From assembly GCA_041667115.1 (NCBI GenBank), contig JBAYFO010000023.1, positions 1 to 52,052 on the forward strand: a DNA stretch of 52,052 nucleotides, in the 5' to 3' direction. Shown here piece after piece: positions 34,259 through 41,943 of the stretch. Every line of letters starts with the position of its first letter. The first letter of the stretch is position 1. The position numbers and the translations under genes are program-made. The notes under the pieces are model-generated. The model had not been told where the DNA came from. It did no database searches and saw only the letters and a list, made by a program, of their open reading frames with translations. The DNA is from UBA1563 sp041667115. Its GTDB lineage: Bacteria > Bacteroidota > Ignavibacteria > Ignavibacteriales > Ignavibacteriaceae.

Positions 34259-34291
34259 TACTAACAACTAACAACCATCAACTAACAAAAA

Positions 34292-35167
34292 ATGTTAACA
34301 AAAGAACTTCTTAAAAAAGTCAGACAGATTGAGATCCGCACCAAAGGTTTGGTGAACCAGGTCTTCTCCGGTGAATATCATTCGGTATTCAAAGGAAGAG
34401 GAATGGAGTTCTCAGAAGTCCGCGAATACCAGATCGGCGACGACGTTCGGAATATTGATTGGAACGTTTCTGCTCGCTTCGGTCATCCTTTTATCAAAAT
34501 ATTTGAGGAAGAACGCGAACTTACCGTAATGTTGATCGTTGACTTAAGCGGCTCTCAATATTTTGGAAGTGCGGCTTCAACGAAACAACAGATAGCCGCT
34601 GAGATCAGCGCGATCTTGGCTTTTTCAGCTTTGAAGAACAACGACAAAGTCGGACTTATTCTTTTTACAGATAAAATTGAAAAATTTATTCCACCGAAAA
34701 AATCTAAGTCTCATACATTGCGGATCATCAGTGAAGTCCTCTCATTTGAGCCTTCAGGCAAAGGGACTAACATTCGCGGAGCTTTAGAGTATTTTAATAA
34801 AGCGATCAAGAAAAGAAGCATCGCATTTCTTATCTCTGATTTTCAAGATACGGGTTACGATAAAATCTTACGCATGGTAGGGAAGAAACATGATTTTATC
34901 GGCATTACTTTAATAGATGAGCGGGAACAAAAAATTCCTCCGATGGGACTAGTCCGTTTTGTTGATCCTGAAACCAGAAAAGAAAAAACCTTGGACACTA
35001 GTGATGCATCATTTCAATTCTGGATGCATCATCAAAGAGAAAAATTCCGTAATGAGCAAAAATCACTTTTTCTTTTGAGCAAACTTGACGGAATTACTAT
35101 AAATACGAAAGAATCATATATTAAACCATTAGTTAATTTTTTCAGAATGCGCGAGAAACGATGGTAA
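34292..35167 (+). CDS. DUF58 domain protein (Bat operon)
   Basis: A 291-residue cytoplasmic DUF58 protein, a relative of VWA proteins that always accompanies MoxR. The signature YHSVFKGRGMEFSEVREYQ and GDDVRNIDWNVSARFGHPF near the N-terminus is diagnostic. VWA-like strands follow: MLIVDLSGSQYFG (DxSxS metal site) and IAFLISDFQD. Its stop lies inside the start of the next gene (7-base overlap), so translation is coupled. Confidence 0.92.
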   Translation: MLTKELLKKVRQIEIRTKGLVNQVFSGEYHSVFKGRGMEFSEVREYQIGDDVRNIDWNVSARFGHPFIKIFEEERELTVMLIVDLSGSQYFGSAASTKQQIAAEISAILAFSALKNNDKVGLILFTDKIEKFIPPKKSKSHTLRIISEVLSFEPSGKGTNIRGALEYFNKAIKKRSIAFLISDFQDTGYDKILRMVGKKHDFIGITLIDEREQKIPPMGLVRFVDPETRKEKTLDTSDASFQFWMHHQREKFRNEQKSLFLLSKLDGITINTKESYIKPLVNFFRMREKRW

Positions 35168-36105
35168 AGCGGGTCAGGTTAATCTTTTTACTTCTTCTTT
35201 TTACTTCTCTTAGTTTTTCTCAGCAAGTAAAAAGTAAAGTATCGGTCGATTCGACAAATTATTTGGTTGGCGATTACATCAACTATTTAGTGGAGCTTTC
35301 GGCACCAAAGAATGTGGAATTCTTTTTTCCGTCAATTAAAGATTCGCTAAACAAACTTGAACTCATTGAACAGCTTCCTCTTCAGAAAAAAGAAGAGAAC
35401 GGGAAAAATACTTTTCTCTATCATTTCGTTTTAGCAGGGTATGATTCCGGTAAGGCTACAATTCCATCATACGCAATTCCATTTAAGACTCCAAAAGATA
35501 CAAGTTTTTCAATAGTAACAACAGATTCAATTAACCTAGTCATTCATACGCTTCCGGTAGATACAACAAAAGAAGCGAAAGATATTAAAGAACCGATCAT
35601 CATTCCATTTAATTGGTTGGAATTGTTGTTGTGGATAGCGGGTATTGCAATTGTCGTTGCTTTCTTTTACTTCATCTATAAAAAGTTTATTAAACGAAAA
35701 GAACAGAGCGAAGAAGAAGTTGAAATTCAAAAACCGCCTTATGAGATTGCATTAAATGCGCTTGATCTGTTGGAAGTGAAAAAACTTTGGCAGAGCGGAA
35801 AAGTTAAAGAGTACCATACAGAAATAACGGAAATCATCCGCGCATATTTTGAAAAACGCTTTGTGCTGCCGGCTTTAGAATTAACTACGGAAGAAACAGT
35901 TGAACTTTTAAAAACAAAAAGCGAGACTGCGGAAATTATTTCTCTCACAAAAGATTTTCTACAAAATGCGGATATGGTAAAATTTGCAAAGTTCATTCCG
36001 CTTAATGAAATTAATGAAACGATGCTCAAGCAAGCAAGACAAATTGTTACTGTAACTATTCCGGTTAGTGAGTCGGAACAAAAAAAGGAAGAGCAAAATG
36101 TTTAA
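35161..36105 (+). CDS. Short BatD-like membrane protein
   Basis: A 314-residue protein with signal peptide (1-20, ending SFSQ), an extracytoplasmic beta domain (about 21-130, SVDSTNYLVGDYINYLVELS) like the N-terminal repeat of BatD, a single helix (about 153-173, ELLLWIAGIAIVVAFFYFIY) and a cytoplasmic helical domain (about 195-290, containing KEYHTEITEIIRAYFEKRFV, LELTTEETVELL). The same helical domain closes the full-length BatD later in the operon. It overlaps the DUF58 gene by 7 bases and batA by 8. A second, short BatD-like gene at this position is common in Bacteroidota operons, to my recollection. Function not established. Confidence 0.78.
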   Translation: MVKRVRLIFLLLLFTSLSFSQQVKSKVSVDSTNYLVGDYINYLVELSAPKNVEFFFPSIKDSLNKLELIEQLPLQKKEENGKNTFLYHFVLAGYDSGKATIPSYAIPFKTPKDTSFSIVTTDSINLVIHTLPVDTTKEAKDIKEPIIIPFNWLELLLWIAGIAIVVAFFYFIYKKFIKRKEQSEEEVEIQKPPYEIALNALDLLEVKKLWQSGKVKEYHTEITEIIRAYFEKRFVLPALELTTEETVELLKTKSETAEIISLTKDFLQNADMVKFAKFIPLNEINETMLKQARQIVTVTIPVSESEQKKEEQNV

Positions 36106-37096
36106 TCTCGGGATTACGTTTGCCTACCCACTCGTCTTATGGCTGTTGCTGTTGGTGCCGTTGTTTATTATTCTTTATTACAAAAGAACGAAAACTGTAG
36201 AACCGGCGATTGTTTATTCGAATGTTGCGATGTTTGATAAGCGAAAGAAAAGTTGGAAAGAAAAATTCTCCGATACGCCGATTTACTTACGCATGCTGGT
36301 GTTTATCGTTTTGATAATTGCATTGGCAAGACCACAGAGTTTTTCAAGCGGAGAGAATGTTTATACGGAAGGAATTGATGTTGTTATCGTGCTTGATATT
36401 TCCGGTAGCATGCTTGCCGAAGACTTCCGGCCGAACAGAATGGAAGCCGCAAAAAAAATTACTCAAGATTTTATTTCAGGAAGAACGTCGGATCAGATTG
36501 GCTTGGTGATTTTTTCACGCGATGCGTTTACTCAATGTCCGTTAACTATTGATTATGCGGTACTTAAAAATTTACTGCAAGAAGTTAAAAGCGGGATGAT
36601 CGAAGACGGAACAGCGATTGGTAATGCGATTGCGAACGGAGTCAATCGTCTAAAAGATTCCAAAGCAAAAAGTAAAGTTATGATCCTGCTGACAGACGGT
36701 GTTAGTAATGCTGGTGAAATTGACCCGTTAACAGGCGCGGAACTTGCAAAAAATTATGGGATAAGAATATACACAATCGGCATTGGTACTATTGGGCAGG
36801 CGCCGTACCCGTTTCAAACACCATTTGGAATCCGTTATCAAATGGTCCCGGTTGAAATTGATGAAGGCGTCCTTCGGTCAATTGCGCAGACAACAGACGG
36901 CAAATATTTTCGTGCAACCGGAAATAAAAAGCTTGAAGAAATTTATCAGGCAATTGACAAACTTGAAAAAACAAAATTTGAAGTGACTTCCTACAAAAAC
37001 AGAAAAGAACTTTACTTCCCCTGGCTTTGGGGCGGTTTGTTTCTTTTATTGCTTGAAGTAGGTTTATCAAAAACAATTTTCAGAAAATTACCATAA
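36098..37096 (+). CDS. batA: BatA: membrane VWA protein
   Basis: About 332 residues. The frame opens at 36068, but the ATG at 36098 has AAGGAAGAG just upstream and gives the standard MFNLGITFAYPLVLWLLLLV start. Architecture: two N-terminal helices (about 8-27 and 62-78), a VWA domain with an intact metal site (D100, S102, S104 in VLDISGSM; later the DGTAIG loop and LLTDG), and a C-terminal helix (about 305-325). First of two adjacent VWA proteins in the aerotolerance (Bat) operon, known from Bacteroides, where mutants are impaired in the host or under oxygen. How they act is not known. Confidence 0.93.
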   Translation: MFNLGITFAYPLVLWLLLLVPLFIILYYKRTKTVEPAIVYSNVAMFDKRKKSWKEKFSDTPIYLRMLVFIVLIIALARPQSFSSGENVYTEGIDVVIVLDISGSMLAEDFRPNRMEAAKKITQDFISGRTSDQIGLVIFSRDAFTQCPLTIDYAVLKNLLQEVKSGMIEDGTAIGNAIANGVNRLKDSKAKSKVMILLTDGVSNAGEIDPLTGAELAKNYGIRIYTIGIGTIGQAPYPFQTPFGIRYQMVPVEIDEGVLRSIAQTTDGKYFRATGNKKLEEIYQAIDKLEKTKFEVTSYKNRKELYFPWLWGGLFLLLLEVGLSKTIFRKLP

Positions 37097-37113
37097 AGGA
37101 ATAGAGAACTTCT

Positions 37114-38148
37114 ATGTTTCGATTTGCTTATCCGGAATATTTACACCTCTTATACCTCTTGCCGGTATTGGCGGTGTTCTATTTCTTTTACCTGAAAAAG
37201 AAAAAATCGCTCTTAAAGAAATTTGCGGATGAACGAATCCATGATGTATTATTCGGAATAAAAAGTTTTTATATGGAATCGATCAGATTTGGGTTTGTAG
37301 TTATTGGAATAGCATTGCTGATCCTTGCTTTAGCCCGTCCGCAAATTGGTAACCGGGTTGAGGAAGTGAAACAAATCGGGATTGATGTTTATATTCTGCT
37401 TGATGTTTCCGCCAGTATGCAAGCAGAGGATATCAAACCAAGTAGATTAGAAAAAGCTAAAAATGAGATTGCAATGCTCATCAAGAAATTGCAGGGAGAT
37501 AGAATTGGATTGATTATTTTTGCCGGAGATGCGTATGTGCAATTTCCGCTCACGACAGATTATTCGGCTGCAAATCTTTTTCTCTCAACGGTGGATGTAA
37601 ATTCTATTCCGCAGCAAGGAACAGCAATTGCTTCGGCAATTAGTTTAGCCTCAAAATCTTTTGATGCTAAATCGGCGACGAAAAAGGTAATGGTTATTAT
37701 TACAGACGGTGAAGATCACGAAGGCGATATCGATAGTGCGGTAAAAGATGCGACAGATAAAGATATTATGATTTATACCATCGGTATGGGTTCGCCGTCC
37801 GGGGCTCCGATTCCCGTTTTTGATGGGAATAATAATCAGGTTGGGTTTAAGCAAGATGAGAACGGTAATACTGTATTAACTAAACTTGATGAAACAACGC
37901 TACAGCAAATTGCGTCAAAAGGTGGTGGCAAATATTATTTGTCTTCAAGTTACCAAAATGAATTGGATATGATTTACAAGGATCTTTCTTCACTTGAAAA
38001 AACTGAATACGGCTCAAAACGGATTACCGATTATGACGACAAATATTTTTATTTTCTGATCCCGGCGCTGTTGTTCTTAGTTATTGAATTATTCCTTACG
38101 GATCGAAAATCAAAATTTTTAATGCAAATATTAAAACGAAATGTCTAA
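37114..38148 (+). CDS. batB: BatB: membrane VWA protein
   Basis: A 344-residue paralogue of BatA with the same plan: helices about 9-27 and 58-75, VWA domain with metal site D97, S99, S101 (LLDVSASM), GDAYVQFPLTTDY, the QQGTAIA loop, IITDGEDHEG, and a final helix (about 313-330). ARPQIG after helix 2 is shared with BatA (ARPQSF). The next gene starts at the base after its stop codon (TAAATG), so BatC is made together with it. Confidence 0.93.
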   Translation: MFRFAYPEYLHLLYLLPVLAVFYFFYLKKKKSLLKKFADERIHDVLFGIKSFYMESIRFGFVVIGIALLILALARPQIGNRVEEVKQIGIDVYILLDVSASMQAEDIKPSRLEKAKNEIAMLIKKLQGDRIGLIIFAGDAYVQFPLTTDYSAANLFLSTVDVNSIPQQGTAIASAISLASKSFDAKSATKKVMVIITDGEDHEGDIDSAVKDATDKDIMIYTIGMGSPSGAPIPVFDGNNNQVGFKQDENGNTVLTKLDETTLQQIASKGGGKYYLSSSYQNELDMIYKDLSSLEKTEYGSKRITDYDDKYFYFLIPALLFLVIELFLTDRKSKFLMQILKRNV

Positions 38149-38910
38149 ATGAATTTTGCTGCTCTAAAATATTATTTTGTAGTTATTCTTTTACTCGCTG
38201 CTTGCAGTAGCGGGTATAGTCAATCACTTCGTTCATTAAACAATGACGGTGTTGACCAGTTCAACCAGAAAAAATATGGTGATTCGGAAATCAATTTTCG
38301 AAAGGGAATTGAAAAAGATTCCTCTGCAAGTGTTCCTTATTTCAACTTGGGAGATTCGTACTACAAACAGAAAAAATACGACGAAGCGATGAAAGCGTAT
38401 CAAACAGCTCTTTCGAAAACGAAAGACAAAGAACTAAAAGGAAAGGCTTTATACAACATTGGGAATAGCCTGCTCGATGATAATAAACTGAAAGAGAGTA
38501 TTGAGGCTTATAAAAACTCGCTAAAAATGAATCCGAAGGACGAGGAAGCAAAGTACAATTTATCTTACGCGTTGAAAAAATTAAGGGAAGAAGAAAACCA
38601 AAAGAAACAGGATAAGAAGGACGATAAGCAAAAAGACAAACAGAATAAAGATCAGAACAAGAAAGACGATAAGCAAAACAAAGACGACAAGAATAAAGAC
38701 AAAAACGATAAACAAAATCAACAGAATCAAAATAAGAACGATAAAAAAGACCAGGATAAACAGCAGCAACAACCACAAAATCAGAAGCAGAAAATTTCTA
38801 AAGAGCAAGCTGAACAGATATTGAATGCATTGAAGGATAATGAAAAGAACATGCAAAAAAAATTGAGAAAGAAAGTTGGCGAGCGTGTTAAGGTCGAAAA
38901 AGATTGGTAA
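38149..38910 (+). CDS. batC: BatC: TPR protein with extreme K/D/Q/N-rich tail
   Basis: A 253-residue periplasmic TPR protein. Signal peptide about 1-25 (the LLLAACSSG segment at 16-24 contains a possible lipobox LAAC, so it may be a lipoprotein). TPR units span about 28-145 (VPYFNLGDSYYKQKKYDEAM, ALYNIGNSLLDDNKLKESIE). Residues about 150-220 are nearly only Lys, Asp, Gln and Asn. The end (QAEQILNALKDNEKNMQKKL) is a conserved helix of the BatC family. The charged tail is common in BatC but long here. Probably scaffolds the BatA/BatB/BatE assembly. Confidence 0.9.
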   Translation: MNFAALKYYFVVILLLAACSSGYSQSLRSLNNDGVDQFNQKKYGDSEINFRKGIEKDSSASVPYFNLGDSYYKQKKYDEAMKAYQTALSKTKDKELKGKALYNIGNSLLDDNKLKESIEAYKNSLKMNPKDEEAKYNLSYALKKLREEENQKKQDKKDDKQKDKQNKDQNKKDDKQNKDDKNKDKNDKQNQQNQNKNDKKDQDKQQQQPQNQKQKISKEQAEQILNALKDNEKNMQKKLRKKVGERVKVEKDW

Positions 38911-38942
38911 ATGGAAAAGGTAGAAGTAAAAAGTAAAAAACA

Positions 38943-40787
38943 ATGACATTGAAGAAATTATTTATACCATTTATTTTATTGGTGACTTTAGTCTCCGGGA
39001 GCGTGTTGAGCCAATCCTTTACCGCTACGGCAAGTAGTACCAAGGTTGGTGAGGGAGAACAGTTTGAAGTAACATTTACCTATTCGGGAACAGAAATGAA
39101 TTCAATCGGTAATTTCCAACCTCCGAATTTAAATTCCTTTCTTGTCCTCTCCGGACCGAATCAATCGTCAAACATGCAAATAATCAATGGAGCGGTTTCC
39201 GGATCGCGGGCGTTCACCTATTATTTGCAGCCTCGTTCTCTCGGCAGATTCACAATTGGCAGCGCTTCTGTTTCCGTTAAAGGGCAAACATTAAAATCAG
39301 AACCAATTTCAATTGAAGTTGTAAAAGGGAGCAGTAATCAACAAGCGAAAAAGGAACAAGGGAATCAAGACGTATCGACAAAGGAAATTGGCGATAATGT
39401 TTTTATTCGTGCAATTGTTGACAAAAATTCTGTTTATCAAGGAGAACAAGTTACCGTAACATATAAGCTCTATACACGGTTGAATATTCAATCTCCCCAA
39501 ATATCGAAGCTTCCATCGTATCAAGGATTTTGGTCTGAAGAAATTGAAACATCAAATCAAATTGCATTCGCACGCGAAAATTATGATGGAAAAGTTTTCA
39601 ACGTTGCTACGTTGAAAAAGGCGGCATTATTTCCAACACAAACAGGAGAATTATCGGTTACTCCATTTGAATTAAAAATACCGGTTCTTATTCAACGGAA
39701 GAAAAAATCAAATAGTCCGTTTGATGATTTTTTTGATGATCCGTTTTTCGGAAGAACCGAATCAATAGAATACACAGCGAAGTCGAATACGGTTAAAGTA
39801 AAAGTCTTGCCTCTCCCTCAGACCTCATTACAAACCTTTACAGGAGCGGTTGGTGACTATACGCTTCAAACATCTGTTGATAAGAAAGTTGTAAAGCAGA
39901 ACGAACCAATCACCTTAAGGATTGCGCTGAATGGTGAAGGGAACATCAATTTGTTAGATCCGCCGCAAATGCAAATTCCCAATGGATTCGAAAAATATGA
40001 GCCAAAGATTTCATCTAACGTTGTCAGAAGCGGCGTAATAAGTGGGAAAAAGAATTTTGAATTGTTAGTTATCCCTCGTGTAGCCGGATCGTTTGAAATT
40101 CCCGCAATGCATTTTACTTTTTTTAATCCGAAGAAAAGAGCATATCAAACCGTTTCTTCACCTTCATATCCTATTACGGTTGAACAAGGAAGTGCTGAGT
40201 ATACCGGTGGAGGGAATGGATTATCTAAAGAGGAGATTAAGATTCTCGGTCAGGATATTCGTTATATAAAAACTAATTTTAGTGATGTGGCAAAAGTCAA
40301 AAATGCAACTGAAGATTCACTTGTTTTTGTGATAAGTCTCTATTCTCTTCCATTATTCGGTTTACTAGGGTTTCTCTTTTGGAAACAAAAACAAGAGAAG
40401 CTTTCCGGAAATATTACGCTCTTGAAAAATATGCGTGCAGAAAAAATTGCAAAAGCTAGATTGAAAACAGCAGCTAAATATCTCACCGAGAAGAACGATT
40501 CATTCTTTTATACGGAAATTTCTCAGGCGATTTTTGGTTACCTTGAAGATAAGCTTTCGATCAGCAAAGCTGACTTTACAGTTGAAGCCGCTATAACGAA
40601 ACTTGAGAGTAACGGAGTGGATGAGCAGTTGATCGATGAGATGAAATTAATTTTAGAGAAATGTGAATTCATCCGTTTTGCTCCTTCCCAGAATATTCTG
40701 GAGGATATGCAATTATTATATAGCCGGACAGCTTCATTGATTGCTTTATTAGAAGAAAAAGTTTCATCGAAGGGAGGAACAAAATGA
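38943..40787 (+). CDS. batD: BatD: oxygen-tolerance family membrane protein
   Basis: A 614-residue protein of the BatD family. Signal peptide 1-23; tandem extracytoplasmic Ig-like domains, visible as repeated openings such as FTATASSTKVGEGEQFEVTF, NSVYQGEQVTVTYKLYTRLN and DKKVVKQNEPITLRIALNGE; one helix (about 460-478, LVFVISLYSLPLFGLLGFLF); and a cytoplasmic helical domain (about 500-610, SQAIFGYLEDKLSISKADFT) shared with the short BatD-like protein upstream. The stop overlaps the batE start (ATGA), 4 bases. Confidence 0.92.
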   Translation: MTLKKLFIPFILLVTLVSGSVLSQSFTATASSTKVGEGEQFEVTFTYSGTEMNSIGNFQPPNLNSFLVLSGPNQSSNMQIINGAVSGSRAFTYYLQPRSLGRFTIGSASVSVKGQTLKSEPISIEVVKGSSNQQAKKEQGNQDVSTKEIGDNVFIRAIVDKNSVYQGEQVTVTYKLYTRLNIQSPQISKLPSYQGFWSEEIETSNQIAFARENYDGKVFNVATLKKAALFPTQTGELSVTPFELKIPVLIQRKKKSNSPFDDFFDDPFFGRTESIEYTAKSNTVKVKVLPLPQTSLQTFTGAVGDYTLQTSVDKKVVKQNEPITLRIALNGEGNINLLDPPQMQIPNGFEKYEPKISSNVVRSGVISGKKNFELLVIPRVAGSFEIPAMHFTFFNPKKRAYQTVSSPSYPITVEQGSAEYTGGGNGLSKEEIKILGQDIRYIKTNFSDVAKVKNATEDSLVFVISLYSLPLFGLLGFLFWKQKQEKLSGNITLLKNMRAEKIAKARLKTAAKYLTEKNDSFFYTEISQAIFGYLEDKLSISKADFTVEAAITKLESNGVDEQLIDEMKLILEKCEFIRFAPSQNILEDMQLLYSRTASLIALLEEKVSSKGGTK

Positions 40788-41536
40788 GAAAGTTTGTCAT
40801 TCTTTATTTTATTCTTTTTGCCGTTATGGGTTTTTCTCAATCCGTTCAAAAAAAATTGGAACTCGCAAACCAATTTTATAAATCAGGGAATTATAAAGAA
40901 GCAATAACCGGTTATGAAGCTGCTCTCCACGATGGTTATCACGGGGGATCACTTTTTTATAATTTAGGGAATGCCTATTACCGGTCGGGGAAATTTGGTT
41001 TGGCAATATTGTATTACGAAAAAGCTCTTCAACTTTCTTCAGGCGATGAAGACATCCAGCATAATTTGGTAATCGCTAATTCAAAAATAGTAGATAAAGT
41101 TGATGTCGTTCCAAAATTCTTTTTATTTGCTTGGTGGGAAGCACTGCAAAATCTATTTCATCCTGATGGATGGAGGGATTTTATGTTTATTGTTTATCTG
41201 CTGTTGCTACTTTCAGTTGGGATATTTTTTACTGCAAAAAAATCTTCCACAAAAAAATATTCATTTTTTACCGGCGCCTCAATCCTGATTATTTTTGTTG
41301 TGAGTATTGTTCTTTTCTTAACTATTCGGCATCAGCTTGAAAATTATAAGTACGGAATTGTTTTAGTGCAAGTTGTGAATGTAAAATCTTCCCCCGACGA
41401 AAAAAGTTCGGATGCGTTTATTCTTCACGAAGGAATTAAGGTAAAAGTGGAAGATAAATTGGAAGGATGGAATAAGATCCGGCTTTCTGACGGGAAAATC
41501 GGCTGGCTGGATTCTTCAGCAGTGGGGATCATTTAG
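40784..41536 (+). CDS. batE: BatE: TPR and SH3-like membrane protein
   Basis: A 250-residue protein: signal-like N-terminal helix (1-19), TPR units (about 22-110; NLGNAYYRSGKFGLAILYYE), two membrane helices (about 134-152 and 160-184) and a C-terminal bacterial SH3-like domain (about 190-248; VVNVKSSPDEKSSDAF, EGWNKIRLSDGKIGWL). Last gene of the Bat operon. SH3 domains of this type bind peptidoglycan or proteins in the periplasm. No clear terminator follows. Confidence 0.9.
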   Translation: MRKFVILYFILFAVMGFSQSVQKKLELANQFYKSGNYKEAITGYEAALHDGYHGGSLFYNLGNAYYRSGKFGLAILYYEKALQLSSGDEDIQHNLVIANSKIVDKVDVVPKFFLFAWWEALQNLFHPDGWRDFMFIVYLLLLLSVGIFFTAKKSSTKKYSFFTGASILIIFVVSIVLFLTIRHQLENYKYGIVLVQVVNVKSSPDEKSSDAFILHEGIKVKVEDKLEGWNKIRLSDGKIGWLDSSAVGII

Positions 41537-41551
41537 CTTTAAATTATTCTT

Positions 41552-41582
41552 CTTGTTTTATTTGATTTCTTCATTAAATTAG
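41552..41582 (+). promoter_or_regulatory. Candidate promoter for the small secreted protein
   Basis: CTTG at 41552-41555, a 19-base spacer, then TAAATTAG (41575-41582), one mismatch from TAnnTTTG. A start near 41589 would leave a leader of about 55 bases before the GTG at 41644. Pattern match only. Confidence 0.35.
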
Positions 41583-41643
41583 AACATCAAAAATTGAGAT
41601 AAAAAAGTTCAACTATCAGTTAAGATATAAGAAAGGTGTCCTT

Positions 41644-41859
41644 GTGAAAAATATTGTTTTAAGTCTCGTATTCTTGTTTGTTGTTTCGTTAGGTGTTCAG
41701 GCTCAATCCGTTGAAAAGAAAAATGTTAAAGTTGCAACCACCACTACAACAGCTAAAGAGAATAAGTCCAAAAAAACTAAGGTAAAGACCGGGAAAAAGT
41801 CAGAAAAAAAATCTTGCTGCGATGATAGAGCAGAAAAAGACTGTCCTGATTCTAAATAA
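41644..41859 (+). CDS. Small secreted Lys/Thr-rich protein with Cys-rich C-terminus
   Basis: A 71-residue protein that I do not recognise. The start is GTG with AAAGGTG about 6 bases upstream. Signal peptide 1-20 (ending VQAQ). The mature part (50 residues) is a Lys/Thr/Ala-rich stretch (VATTTTTAKENKSKKTKVKT) and a short end with three cysteines in CCDDRAEKDC. Such an end could bind a metal or form disulfides. It is followed at once by a terminator, so it is a single-gene transcript between the Bat operon and the M48 protease. No function is claimed. Confidence 0.65.
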   Translation: MKNIVLSLVFLFVVSLGVQAQSVEKKNVKVATTTTTAKENKSKKTKVKTGKKSEKKSCCDDRAEKDCPDSK

Positions 41860-41865
41860 TTTGAT

Positions 41866-41902
41866 AAAGTGGTTTCATTAGAAAATTTGAAACCACTTTT
41901 TT
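41866..41902 (+). terminator. Terminator after the small secreted protein
   Basis: A perfect 12-bp stem AAAGTGGTTTCA (41866-41877) / TGAAACCACTTT (41888-41899), 10-base loop, T-run to 41902. It overlaps the longest open frame of the M48 protease (GTG at 41869), arguing that the protease starts later. Confidence 0.88.
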
Positions 41903-41907
41903 CTACT

Positions 41908-41939
41908 TTTGCAATCCTTTCCTCCTCTCTTTATCTTTC
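41908..41939 (+). promoter_or_regulatory. Candidate promoter of the M48 protease, possibly leaderless
   Basis: TTTG at 41908-41911, a 20-base spacer, then TATCTTTC (41932-41939), one mismatch from TAnnTTTG. A start about seven bases on falls at or beside the ATG at 41944, and there is no Shine-Dalgarno in the pyrimidine-rich DNA before that ATG. Confidence 0.45.
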
Positions 41940-41943
41940 ACAT

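Noticed and set aside
38590..38820. Repeat array (CRISPR-like) in batC
   Set aside because: The repeats are short, irregular and in frame, without spacers of constant length; they are low-complexity coding sequence.
38342..38949. Long minus-strand frames opposite batC
   Set aside because: They arise from the A-rich Lys/Asp/Gln/Asn codons of the BatC tail read backwards (poly Leu/Phe/Val); there is no independent support.
41869..41943. N-terminal extension of the M48 protease from the GTG at 41869
   Set aside because: It begins in the stem of a perfect 12-bp terminator, and a candidate promoter lies between it and the ATG at 41944.
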